This document shows, piece after piece, positions 19,883 through 27,797 of a DNA stretch of 64,000 nt (its first letter is position 1; each line of letters starts with the position of its first letter). The position numbers were made by a program, and so were the translations under genes. The notes beneath the pieces were generated by a model, which did not search any database, was not told where the DNA came from, and was given only the letters and a program-made list of their open reading frames with translations. The stretch is taken from positions 62,001 through 126,000 of the forward strand of contig NZ_RJSE01000002.1 of the NCBI RefSeq assembly GCF_003725695.1. The letters run 5' to 3'. The DNA comes from Nocardioides marmoriginsengisoli. Lineage in GTDB: Bacteria > Actinomycetota > Actinomycetes > Propionibacteriales > Nocardioidaceae.

Positions 19883-21120
19883 AGCCTGAGGCCGAGGGCG
19901 GCGTCGGCGAGGTCCGCGACGACCTTGCCCGCACCCGCCTCGTCGCCGGCGCCCGCCAGGGTGGAGTCCGCCCAGTCGCGGAGCACGGCCAGCGCGGCCG
20001 GAGCGTCCAGGTCGGTCGCGAGCGCACGGTGCACGGCTTCGATCACCGGACCCGCCTCGGCGCCCGTCGGAGCCGCGACGGCCTCCCGGAGCCGGCCTAG
20101 CAGGTCGACCGCGCCGGCGAGGTCGGCGGCCGTCCACTCCCAGTCGCTCCGGTAGTGGTGGCCGAGCAGGGCCAGCCGGATCGCCATCGGGTCGACCCCC
20201 TGCCCGCGCAGCCGCGACACCAGCTCGAGGTTGCCCTTGGACTTGGACATCTTCTCGCCGTCCAGCGCGACCATCCCGGCGTGCACGTACGCCCGAGCGA
20301 ACCGTACGTCGGGCTCGGCCACCTGGGCCTCGGAGGCGCTCATCTCGTGGTGCGGGAAGACCAGGTCGCTGCCGCCGCCCTGAACGTCGAGGCCCGCGCC
20401 GAGGTGGTCACGGGCGATCGCCGAGCACTCGATGTGCCACCCGGGACGTCCGCGCCCCAGGGACGAGTCCCAAGCCGGGTCGTCCGGGCGCGCCTCCAGG
20501 TCCTCGCCCTGCCACAGCAGGCAGTCCAGCGGATCGCGCTTGCCGGGTCGGTCGGGGTCGCCGCCGCGCTCGGCGAAGATCGCGAGCATCTGGTCGCGGT
20601 CCCAGCCGGAGACCGAGCCGAAGGTGTCGTCGGCCGTCACCGAGAAGTAGAGATCGCGTCCGACCGGGTAGACCGCTCCGGCCTTCTGGAGCTGCTCGAT
20701 CATCGTGACGACGAGCGGGATCGCCTCGACGGCGCCGACGTACGCGCTCGGCGGAAGCACCCGGAGCGCCTCCATGTCGGTGCGGAAGAGCTCGGTCTCC
20801 CGCTCGGCGAGCTCGACCCAGTCCTCGCCGGTCGCGGTCGCACGCTCGAGCAGCGGGTCGTCGACGTCGGTGACGTTCTGGACGTAGCGGACGTCGTGGC
20901 CGGCGCCGCGCCAGGCGCGGTTGAGCAGGTCGAAGGCGACATAGGTGGCGGCGTGGCCCAGGTGGGTGGCGTCGTACGGCGTGATGCCGCAGACGTACAT
21001 CCGCGCCACCCCGGACGGCGGCACCAGCTCGACCAGACCTCCGGTCGCCGAGTCGTGCACCCGCACCTCGGGCGCCCGGACGGGCAGCGGGGGGACGTCG
21101 GGGGCAGACCAGGCACGCAT
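19879..21120 (-). CDS. mshC: L-cysteine:1D-myo-inosityl 2-amino-2-deoxy-alpha-D-glucopyranoside ligase MshC
   Basis: ATP-dependent ligation of cysteine to GlcN-inositol, the penultimate step of mycothiol synthesis. The 413-residue protein resembles cysteinyl-tRNA synthetase: [19 protein letters not shown] holds the zinc Cys and HIGH-like site, [10 protein letters not shown] and [12 protein letters not shown] give the zinc His/Cys set, and KMSKSKGN is the nucleotide loop. MshC is shorter than CysS and lacks its anticodon-binding domain, as here. The ATG is preceded by TACTCT at 7 bp (21128-21133). The gene indicates a mycothiol-producing actinomycete. Confidence 0.95.
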   Translation of the reverse strand: MRAWSAPDVPPLPVRAPEVRVHDSATGGLVELVPPSGVARMYVCGITPYDATHLGHAATYVAFDLLNRAWRGAGHDVRYVQNVTDVDDPLLERATATGEDWVELAERETELFRTDMEALRVLPPSAYVGAVEAIPLVVTMIEQLQKAGAVYPVGRDLYFSVTADDTFGSVSGWDRDQMLAIFAERGGDPDRPGKRDPLDCLLWQGEDLEARPDDPAWDSSLGRGRPGWHIECSAIARDHLGAGLDVQGGGSDLVFPHHEMSASEAQVAEPDVRFARAYVHAGMVALDGEKMSKSKGNLELVSRLRGQGVDPMAIRLALLGHHYRSDWEWTAADLAGAVDLLGRLREAVAAPTGAEAGPVIEAVHRALATDLDAPAALAVLRDWADSTLAGAGDEAGAGKVVADLADAALGLRL

Positions 21121-21144
21121 GCGAGGAAGAGTATCCGGGAGGGT

Positions 21145-21927
21145 TCAGAAGGCGGGCCACGGGAGGGAGGGCCAGCCCTCGCCGGGCTGCGGGAAGCGGC
21201 CCTCGCGCAGCAGCGTCTGCAGCCGGCCGCGGGTCGCCCGGCGTTCCGGCACCGTGAGCAGGGCCGCGAGCTCGTCGTCCAGCGGACCGTCCAGCTCAGC
21301 GGCCAGACCGACCAGGCCGGCGACCTCGTCGAGGTTCAGCGCCTCGCCGGCCCAGCCCCACAGCACCGTCCGGAGCTTGTCGTCGACGTGGAAGCAGACG
21401 CCGTGGTCGACGCCGTACCGGTGGCCGTCCGGCATCGCGAGCACGTGCCCGCCCTTGCGGTCGGTGTTGTTCACGACGAGGTCGAACAGGGCCATCCGCC
21501 GCAGCGCCGCGGTGTTCTCGTGCACCAGCATCACCGGGCGCTCGTGGTTGTCGAAGGCGTCCAGCACGTGCAGCTGGCCGGGCTGGAGCGGCCCCTGCGG
21601 GAGGATGTCGACGGGTGCCTGGTCCGGATCGGGCTCGCACCAGAGCTGGACCATCCCGGGGCCGGAGAGCCCGTCGCGCAGCAGCGTCGGCGGTACGACG
21701 GACCAGCCGAGCGCCTCGGAGACCAGCCAGGCGGCGTACTCGCGGCCGGCCAGGGTGCCCTCGTCGAAGTCCCAGAGCGGCTTCTCGCCGGAGACCGGCT
21801 TGTAGACGCCCTGGACACCGCCCTCCTCGGGGCCGAGCCGGCAGAGGTAGGTGTGGTTGGAGGCGGGCATGATCCTGCCGAGCAGGGTCATCTCGCCGGT
21901 GGCGAGGACGTCGAGCCCGGTGTCCAC
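21145..21927 (-). CDS. SCO1664-family protein, distant PI 3-/4-kinase-like
   Basis: About 260 residues from the GTG at 21927, placed 2 bp after the DUF3090 stop; upstream in-frame codons would run inside DUF3090, so I reject a longer start. It keeps a kinase-like pattern: VQGVYKPVSGEKPLWDF (ATP-binding Lys), then ALFDLVVNNTDRKGGHVL (catalytic-loop Asp/Asn) and VDHGVCFH (metal-binding Asp-like). The family is largely actinobacterial, of unknown function, with remote similarity to phosphatidylinositol kinases. It is the third gene of the cassette with the MSMEG_4193-type phosphatase and DUF3090, directly upstream of mshC. Confidence 0.85.
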   Translation of the reverse strand: MDTGLDVLATGEMTLLGRIMPASNHTYLCRLGPEEGGVQGVYKPVSGEKPLWDFDEGTLAGREYAAWLVSEALGWSVVPPTLLRDGLSGPGMVQLWCEPDPDQAPVDILPQGPLQPGQLHVLDAFDNHERPVMLVHENTAALRRMALFDLVVNNTDRKGGHVLAMPDGHRYGVDHGVCFHVDDKLRTVLWGWAGEALNLDEVAGLVGLAAELDGPLDDELAALLTVPERRATRGRLQTLLREGRFPQPGEGWPSLPWPAF

Positions 21928-21929
21928 GT

Positions 21930-22520
21930 TCAGCTCTGGGTCCGCCGGTAGCCGTTCGCGCGCGGGCAGAGGTGCCCGGCCGGGTCGATCGGGCCGCCGC
22001 AGAACTGGCACGCCGGTCGGCCGGCCTGGACCACCGAACCGGCTCGGGTGGCGAAGACCCGGGCCTGCGTGGGCGAGATCCGGACGACGAAGATCTCGTC
22101 CGGCTCGGGCTCCTCGATCGGCAGGTCGACCAGGTCGTCCTCGTCGGCCTCGATCGGGGCGTCCACCTCGACCACCGGGAACACCTCGACGACCACGCGC
22201 TCGTCCTCGACGTCCCAGGACAGCGTGATCGTGCCGGCCCGGAACTCCTCGACGATGGGCTGGTCGAGCGGGCCGTTGTCGATCAGGTCGATCGGGGTGA
22301 TCGCCGGGATCACCACGGCGACGCCGCCGGACCCGAGCAGCTCGTCGAGGAGCTCGTCGATCCGCTCCCCCAGGATCTGGACCTGCTGCTTCTCCAGCGC
22401 GACGCTCGTGACCCGGGCGCCGGCGCGTGCCTGGAGGAAGAAGGCGCGCTGGCCCGGCTCGCCGACGGTGCCGGCGATGAACCGCTCGGGCGGGTCGAAT
22501 TTGTGGACGAGAGGCGCCAT
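21930..22520 (-). CDS. DUF3090 family protein
   Basis: Conserved actinobacterial protein of 196 residues, function unknown. It opens MAPLVHKFDPPERFIAGTVG. The middle is a mixed alpha/beta region with many acidic residues. The C-terminus holds CQFCGG...GHLCPR, a plausible zinc ribbon (two Cys, then His/Cys). TAGGCT lies 7 bp upstream of the ATG (22528-22533), suggesting a separate leaderless transcript within the cassette. It is followed at once by the kinase-like gene and then mshC. Confidence 0.88.
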   Translation of the reverse strand: MAPLVHKFDPPERFIAGTVGEPGQRAFFLQARAGARVTSVALEKQQVQILGERIDELLDELLGSGGVAVVIPAITPIDLIDNGPLDQPIVEEFRAGTITLSWDVEDERVVVEVFPVVEVDAPIEADEDDLVDLPIEEPEPDEIFVVRISPTQARVFATRAGSVVQAGRPACQFCGGPIDPAGHLCPRANGYRRTQS

Positions 22521-22540
22521 GCGGACGAGCCTACTGGGGC

Positions 22541-23227
22541 CTACCCGCGGCCCGGGCCGGTCCCTCCGCCGAGCTTCTCGTCCGGCTTCTCGGTCTGCGC
22601 CGCGAGGTGCGCGAGCGAACCCTCGTGGGTGTTCATCGCCAGCACGAAGGAGCGCGTCGGGCTGTACCGGATCACCGAGAGGCTGGCCGGGTCGACGACG
22701 ATCCGCTGGAACGCGTCCAGGTGCATCCCGAGCGCGTCGGCCAGGATCGCCTTGATCACGTCGCCGTGCGCGACCGCGAGCCAGACCGCCGCGTCGCCGT
22801 GCTCGGCGGTCACCTGCACGTCCCGGTCGCGGATCGCGGCGATCGAGCGCGCCGACATCTCCGCCATCGATTCGCCGCCCGGGAAGCGCACCCCGGCCGG
22901 GTGGGCCTGGATGACCTTCCAGAGGTCCTCCTTGACCAGCTTCTTCATCGGCTGTCCGGACCAGGTGCCGTAGTCGCACTCGTTGAGACCGCGCTCGACC
23001 CGGGCCTTGAGGCTGGTCCCGCGGAGGAGGATCGCCGAGGTCTGCTTGCAGCGCTCCAGCGGCGAGGTGAACGCGGCCGAGAGCGCGAGCCCGTCCAGCC
23101 GTTCGGCGGCGCGGGTCGCCTGCTCCACCCCGACCTCGTCGAGCTGGATCCCGGGGGTGCGCCCGGCGAGCACGCCGGTCGCGTTCGCCGAGGTCCGGCC
23201 GTGCCGCGCGAGGATCACCGTTGCCAC
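22541..23227 (-). CDS. MSMEG_4193-type histidine phosphatase
   Basis: Histidine-phosphatase (phosphoglycerate mutase-like) protein of 228 residues. The RHG motif LARHGRTSANATG gives the phospho-acceptor His8. ERGLNECDYGTWSG and the late VAHGDVIKA motif (second catalytic His) complete the active site. Annotated relatives are called probable phosphomutases of the MSMEG_4193 family; whether it is mutase or phosphatase is unclear. It starts with GTG 6 bp after TAGACT and leads the cassette with DUF3090 and the kinase-like gene. Confidence 0.9.
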   Translation of the reverse strand: MATVILARHGRTSANATGVLAGRTPGIQLDEVGVEQATRAAERLDGLALSAAFTSPLERCKQTSAILLRGTSLKARVERGLNECDYGTWSGQPMKKLVKEDLWKVIQAHPAGVRFPGGESMAEMSARSIAAIRDRDVQVTAEHGDAAVWLAVAHGDVIKAILADALGMHLDAFQRIVVDPASLSVIRYSPTRSFVLAMNTHEGSLAHLAAQTEKPDEKLGGGTGPGRG

Positions 23228-23296
23228 GCGCGGAGTCTATCGATCGCCCGAGCTTGCTCGGTGCCGCGTGGACGACAGCGCGTCGACGAGCGAAGC
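23225..23296 (-). repeat. Dispersed 75-bp repeat ending at the histidine phosphatase start
   Basis: Read on the minus strand this segment aligns without gaps to the 78-bp tandem unit at 47.85-48.0 kb, with roughly 80 percent identity. Both end in GAGCAAGCTCGGGCG, a TCGATAGNCTC box and a GTG start codon. It therefore carries the -10 hexamer TAGACT (23234-23239) of the histidine phosphatase gene. It fills most of the gap between that gene and corA. Confidence 0.65.
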
Positions 23297-23342
23297 GCGG
23301 ATCATCCCGGAGAGCCTGCGGGGGTGTTGCCGTCGGGAGTTC

Positions 23343-23348
23343 TAACCT
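23343..23348 (+). promoter_or_regulatory. -10 element of corA (leaderless)
   Basis: TAACCT, 6 bp, then GTG 23355; no Shine-Dalgarno. Confidence 0.5.
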
Positions 23349-23354
23349 CGACCT

Positions 23355-24332
23355 GTGATCGTCGACAACGCGCTGTACCGGCAAGGGGTCCGGGTCGACT
23401 GCGGCACCTCCGCCTCCGACCTCTCCGGCGTCCGGGCCCGGGCGACCGACGGCGACTTCGTCTGGGTCGGCCTGCACGAGCCGACCAAGCACGAGCTGGA
23501 CACCGTCGCTGCCCTCTACGACCTGCACCCGCTCGCCGTCGAGGACGCGCTGACCGCCCACCAGCGCCCCAAGCTGGAGCGCTACGAGGAATCGCTGTTC
23601 CTGTCCCTCAAGACCCTCTGGTACGTCGACGAGGACGACGCGGTCGAGACCGGCGAGATCAACGTCTTCATCGGTGAGAACTTCGTGGTCACCGTCCGGC
23701 ACGGCAAGGGCGGCGGCCTGCACGACGCCCGGATCGCCCTGGAGGGCATGCAGAGCGTCCTCGCCCACGGGCCGTCCGCGGTGGTCTACGCGGTCTGCGA
23801 CCAGGTGGTCGACGCCTACGAGGACGTCGCCCGCGAGCTGGTCACCGACGTGGACGAGGTCGAGGCGTCCGTGTTCGGCTCGGAGCGCACCAACGACTCG
23901 GCCCGGATCTACGTGCTCAAGCGCGAGCTGGCCGAGATGCGCCGGGCGGTCCAGCCGTTGCGCGACCCGGTGAACAGGTTCGCCCAGGGAGCGGTCCGCG
24001 GCGTGCATGCCGAAGCGGCGCCGTACTTCCGGGACGTGGCCGACCACCTCAACCGGGTGGCTGAGACGATGGAGGACCTGGAAACGTTGCTGACCGCCGC
24101 GTTCCAGGCGCACCTGGCGCAGATCAGCATCCAGCAGAACGACGACATGCGGAAGATCTCCGCCGCGGTCGGCCTGGTCGCAGCCCCGACGCTGGTCGCC
24201 GGCATCTACGGGATGAACTTCACCCACATGCCCGAGCTGAACTGGGTCCTGGGGTACCCGCTGTCGTTGCTGCTGATGGCCTGCAGCTCGCTGGCGATCT
24301 GGATCATCGCCCGGCGTTCGGGTTGGTTGTAG
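23355..24332 (+). CDS. corA: CorA-type magnesium/divalent cation transporter
   Basis: Pentameric inner-membrane channel for Mg2+ and related ions. The 325-residue protein has a large cytoplasmic alpha/beta domain (to about 220), a long stalk helix, and two C-terminal transmembrane helices. The selectivity motif YGMNF lies between TM1 (SAAVGLVAAPTLVAGI) and TM2 (YPLSLLLMACSSLAIWI). Length and the short C-terminal basic tail fit the family. It is convergent with uppP, 4 bp apart. Confidence 0.94.
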   Translation: MIVDNALYRQGVRVDCGTSASDLSGVRARATDGDFVWVGLHEPTKHELDTVAALYDLHPLAVEDALTAHQRPKLERYEESLFLSLKTLWYVDEDDAVETGEINVFIGENFVVTVRHGKGGGLHDARIALEGMQSVLAHGPSAVVYAVCDQVVDAYEDVARELVTDVDEVEASVFGSERTNDSARIYVLKRELAEMRRAVQPLRDPVNRFAQGAVRGVHAEAAPYFRDVADHLNRVAETMEDLETLLTAAFQAHLAQISIQQNDDMRKISAAVGLVAAPTLVAGIYGMNFTHMPELNWVLGYPLSLLLMACSSLAIWIIARRSGWL

Positions 24333-24336
24333 GCGA

Positions 24337-25161
24337 TCAGGCGTTCATGACCCCGGTTGCCACCAGGATCAGCACCCCGGCGCCGAGCAGCACCCGGTAG
24401 ACGACGAACGGCGTGTACGACTTCGTCGACACGTACCGGAGCAACCACGCGATCGAGGCGTACCCCACGATGAACGCGACCACGGTCGCGGTGATCGTCG
24501 GCCCCCAGCCGTAGGCGTTGTCCCCGTTCGGGATGTCGCCGAGCTGGAAGATCCCGGCGCCGACCACGGCCGGGATGGCGAGCAGGAAGGCGAACCGGGT
24601 CGCGGCCTCGCGGTCGAACCCGAGGAAGCGGCCCATCGAGATCGTGGCTCCCGACCGGGAGACCCCGGGGATCAGCGCAGCCGCCTGGGCGGCCCCCATC
24701 AGCACCGCGTCCTTGAGGCCGAGGTCGGCCTGGGTGCGGTTGTTCCGGCTGATCCGGTCGGCGACGCCGAGCACGACGCCGAGCACGATCAGCATCGTGC
24801 CGATCACCCACAGGTTGCGGAAGTCGCTCTCGATGATGTCCTTGAGGGCGACCCCGAGGACGACGATGGGGACCGAGCCGACGATCACGTACCACCCCAT
24901 CCGGGCGTCGACGTGTCCGCGGTACTCCGCGTTGAACAGCGACTTCAGCCACATGCTCGCGATCCGCCAGATGTCCTTGCGGAAGTAGATCAGCACGGCG
25001 AGCTCGGTACCGATCTGGATCACGGCGGTGAAGGCAGCGCCGGGGTCGTCCCAGCCGAACAGCTCGGGGAAGATCCGCAGGTGCGCGCTGCTGGAGATCG
25101 GCAGGAATTCGGTCAGACCCTGCAGGGTTCCGAGGAACACCGCTTTCAAGAACTCGATCAC
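24337..25161 (-). CDS. uppP: Undecaprenyl-diphosphatase UppP (BacA)
   Basis: Dephosphorylates undecaprenyl pyrophosphate to recycle the lipid carrier of cell-wall synthesis; confers bacitracin tolerance when abundant. From GTG 25161 the protein has 274 residues and about eight membrane segments. Signatures are LQGLTEFLPISSSAH (catalytic Glu and Ser) and LIPGVSRSGATI. I chose this GTG over an upstream in-frame start because it matches the family N-terminus and lies 8 bp after TAGGCT (25170-25175). uppP also adjoins this gene block in mycobacteria. Confidence 0.95.
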   Translation of the reverse strand: MIEFLKAVFLGTLQGLTEFLPISSSAHLRIFPELFGWDDPGAAFTAVIQIGTELAVLIYFRKDIWRIASMWLKSLFNAEYRGHVDARMGWYVIVGSVPIVVLGVALKDIIESDFRNLWVIGTMLIVLGVVLGVADRISRNNRTQADLGLKDAVLMGAAQAAALIPGVSRSGATISMGRFLGFDREAATRFAFLLAIPAVVGAGIFQLGDIPNGDNAYGWGPTITATVVAFIVGYASIAWLLRYVSTKSYTPFVVYRVLLGAGVLILVATGVMNA

Positions 25162-25249
25162 GGGGCGTGAGCCTACGCCGCACCACCTGACTCCCACCTG
25201 ACTGGCAGGTCCCCGGCGAGCCGGACGCCCGCACTCCCCTCCGGCTGGC

Positions 25250-25255
25250 TAATCT
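25250..25255 (+). promoter_or_regulatory. -10 element of aldo/keto reductase gene (leaderless)
   Basis: TAATCT, 6 bp, then ATG 25262; no Shine-Dalgarno. Confidence 0.5.
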
Positions 25256-25261
25256 TTCGGC

Positions 25262-26224
25262 ATGCAGCAGCGGCACCTCGGCAGCACCGGTCTCAAGGTG
25301 TCCCGTCTCGGACTCGGCTCGATGACCTGGGGCCGCGACACCGACGAGCACGAGGCCCGCGACCAGCTGGTGTCCTTCGTCGAGGCGGGCGGCACCCTGC
25401 TCGACACCGCGGCCGGCTACGCGAACGGCGACTCGGAGCGGGTGATCGGCTCGCTGCTCGGCGACGTGGTGCCGCGCGACGAGATCGTGCTCGCGACCAA
25501 GGCCGGCATCGCGCACCTGCGCGGCGAGCGCGAGACCAACGCCTCCCGCGGGTTCCTGCTCAGCAACCTGGACGCGTCGCTGCGCCGCCTCAAGGTCGAC
25601 CACGTCGACCTGTGGCAAGTGCACACCTGGGTCGACGACTGCCCCCTCGAGGAGACCCTGGGAGCCCTCGACCACGCCGTCTCCTCCGGCCGGGTCCGGT
25701 ACGTCGGCATCTCCAACTACACCGGCTGGCAGTCCGCGCAGGCGGCCACCTGGCAGCGCGCCGTGCCCGGGCGGGCGGTGCCGATCTCCAACCAGGTCGA
25801 GTACTCGCTGCTCAGTCGCGGGGTCGAGGCGGAGGTCGTGCCGGCAGCCCAGGCCCTGGGGCTCGGGATCCTGCCCTGGTCGCCGCTGGGCCGCGGCGTG
25901 CTCACCGGCAAGTACCGCACCGGCACCCCGGCGGACTCCCGCGCCGCGTCCCCGCACTTCGCCTCCTTCGTCGGCCGGCACCTGAACGACCGCTCGGAGC
26001 GGATCGTCGAGGCGATCGTCCGCGCCGGCGAAGGGCTCGGCTGGTCGGCCCTGGAGGTCGCCCTGGCCTGGGTCCGGGACGCTCCCGGCGTCACCGCGCC
26101 GATCATCGGTGCCCGGACCGCCGAGCAGCTGAAAGCCTCGCTGCTGGTGGAGGAGTGCGAGCTCCCGCCGGAGATCAGGCAAGCACTCGACGACGTCTCG
26201 AGCACGAACGCCCCGGAGACCTGA
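25262..26224 (+). CDS. Aldo/keto reductase
   Basis: NADPH-dependent oxidoreductase with a TIM-barrel fold, 320 residues. LDTAAGYANGDSE contains the catalytic Asp and Tyr, VLATKAG the Lys, and LWQVHTWVDDCP the His. The NADP-binding end reads ITAPIIGARTAEQLK-like near 290. The N-terminal MQQRHLGSTGLKVSRLGLG is the usual AKR opening. Substrate unknown. It is followed by the DUF5703 gene 8 bp later, probably cotranscribed. Confidence 0.92.
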   Translation: MQQRHLGSTGLKVSRLGLGSMTWGRDTDEHEARDQLVSFVEAGGTLLDTAAGYANGDSERVIGSLLGDVVPRDEIVLATKAGIAHLRGERETNASRGFLLSNLDASLRRLKVDHVDLWQVHTWVDDCPLEETLGALDHAVSSGRVRYVGISNYTGWQSAQAATWQRAVPGRAVPISNQVEYSLLSRGVEAEVVPAAQALGLGILPWSPLGRGVLTGKYRTGTPADSRAASPHFASFVGRHLNDRSERIVEAIVRAGEGLGWSALEVALAWVRDAPGVTAPIIGARTAEQLKASLLVEECELPPEIRQALDDVSSTNAPET

Positions 26225-26232
26225 GGAGAACC

Positions 26233-26469
26233 GTGACCGCCGCTCCACAACGCCAGCGCCGCGCCCTGCGTCCCGGGGTGGAGTACGAGTACGACCAGCT
26301 GCTGATCTCCCGCGACGAGTCCCGCAACTTCGTCACCCGGTTGCTGGTGCAGCGAGCCGAGGCGGGCGGCTGGGAGCTCGACCGGTTGCGGATCGGCCCG
26401 GACGGAAACCGCCGGGTGGTGCTGCGCCGGAAGATCATCCGCCAGCAGCAGCTCTGGTTCGCCTGGTAG
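26233..26469 (+). CDS. DUF5703 family protein
   Basis: Small basic protein of 78 residues, unknown function. GTG 26233 follows GAGGAGAA in the tail of the reductase gene. The conserved part runs from VEYEYDQLLISRDESR to RKIIRQQQLWFAW, with an aromatic C-terminus. No signal peptide or membrane segment. It abuts the stop of the convergent M20 peptidase gene without a spacer. Conserved across actinomycetes beside such peptidases. Confidence 0.8.
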   Translation: MTAAPQRQRRALRPGVEYEYDQLLISRDESRNFVTRLLVQRAEAGGWELDRLRIGPDGNRRVVLRRKIIRQQQLWFAW

Positions 26470-27774
26470 CTACAGGCTGCCCAGGAACCTGTCGAAGACC
26501 CGCGCCCCGAACTCCAGCGAGTCCACCGGCACCCGCTCGTCGACGCCGTGGAACAGCCCGGTGAAATCCAGGTCCTCGGGTAGTCGCAGCGGGGTGAACC
26601 CGAAGCAGGTCATCCCCAGGTCGGCCCAGTACTTCGCGTCGGTCCCGCCGCTCATCAGGTACGGCGCCACGATCGCGTCCGGGTCCTCGGCGAGTAGCGA
26701 CGCCGTCATCGCAGCGGCCACCGGGCCGTCGTACGGGTTCTCCAGGCCGCGCATGTGGGCGTCCTTGGTGATCTCGATGTCCGGGCCTGCCAGCTCCGCC
26801 AGGGTGTCCCAGAACTCGTCCTCGTACCCGGGCAGGAACCGGCCGTCGACCCGGGCGGTGGCGTCGCCGGGGACCACGTTGACCTTGTAGCCGGCCTCGA
26901 GCATCGTCGGGTTGGTGGTGTTGCGGATCACCGCGCCGAGCATCCGGGAGGCGGCACCGAACTCCTCGACGAGGGCTTCCGCGTTCTCCGGGGTGGCGGT
27001 CGTCCCGGCCAGCTCGGCGACCGCGGCCAGCAGCACCTCCATCGTCGGGGTCAGCCGGACCGGCCACTGGTGCTGTCCGATCCGGGCGACGGCGGTGGAG
27101 AGCCGCGTGACGGCGTTGTCCGGGTGCCGCATCGAGCCGTGCCCGGCCGTGCCGCGCGCGGTGAGCCGCATCCAGGCCATCCCCTTCTCGGCGGCCTCGA
27201 TCAGGTAGACCCGGCGACCGCGCACGGTCGTGCTGAAGCCGCCGACCTCACCGACTGCGACGGTGCAGTCGTCGAGGAGTTCCCGGTGCTCACGGGCCAG
27301 GTAGCCGGCCCCCTTCGCCCCGCCGGCCTCCTCGTCGGCGGTGAAGCAGAGCACCAGCGGACGGTCCGGGACGACGCCGGCCCGGGCGCGGGCCCGGACG
27401 CTGGAGAGCAGCATCGCGTCGAAGTCCTTCATGTCGACCGCGCCGCGGCCCCAGACCAGGCCGCCGGCCACCTCGCCCGAGAACGGGTCGACCCGCCAGT
27501 CCGCGGCGTTCGCCGGTACGACGTCCAGGTGGCCGTGCAGCAGCACCGGCTCGCCGTCCGTTCCGCCCCAGCGGGCGATCAGCGAGGTCCGGCCGTGCTC
27601 GGACTCGAACACCTCGGAGGCGATGCCGACCTCGTCCAGGAGGGTCGCGACGTGCTCCGCGGCCTTCCGCTCCCCGGGCCCGGTCTCGTCACCGTAGTTG
27701 GTGGTGTCGATCCGGATCAGGTCGCTGCAGATCGAGACCACTTCGGCGGCCGGGTCGTACGCGAGGTCGGTCAT
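26470..27774 (-). CDS. M20-family zinc peptidase (ArgE/DapE-like)
   Basis: Di-zinc aminoacyl hydrolase of 434 residues from ATG 27774. HGHLDVVP supplies the first zinc ligand and Asp, WGRGAVDMKD the bridging Asp, and TADEEAGGAKGA the catalytic Glu pair. The dimerisation/lid domain spans about 180-300 (AAEKGMAWMRLTARG, GTAGHGSMRH). Likely role: deacylation or dipeptide hydrolysis in the cytoplasm. CAGGAT lies 6 bp before the ATG (27781-27786), so the longer upstream reading is not needed. Confidence 0.93.
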   Translation of the reverse strand: MTDLAYDPAAEVVSICSDLIRIDTTNYGDETGPGERKAAEHVATLLDEVGIASEVFESEHGRTSLIARWGGTDGEPVLLHGHLDVVPANAADWRVDPFSGEVAGGLVWGRGAVDMKDFDAMLLSSVRARARAGVVPDRPLVLCFTADEEAGGAKGAGYLAREHRELLDDCTVAVGEVGGFSTTVRGRRVYLIEAAEKGMAWMRLTARGTAGHGSMRHPDNAVTRLSTAVARIGQHQWPVRLTPTMEVLLAAVAELAGTTATPENAEALVEEFGAASRMLGAVIRNTTNPTMLEAGYKVNVVPGDATARVDGRFLPGYEDEFWDTLAELAGPDIEITKDAHMRGLENPYDGPVAAAMTASLLAEDPDAIVAPYLMSGGTDAKYWADLGMTCFGFTPLRLPEDLDFTGLFHGVDERVPVDSLEFGARVFDRFLGSL

Positions 27775-27797
27775 GCACCCATCCTGCCCCACGGGGC

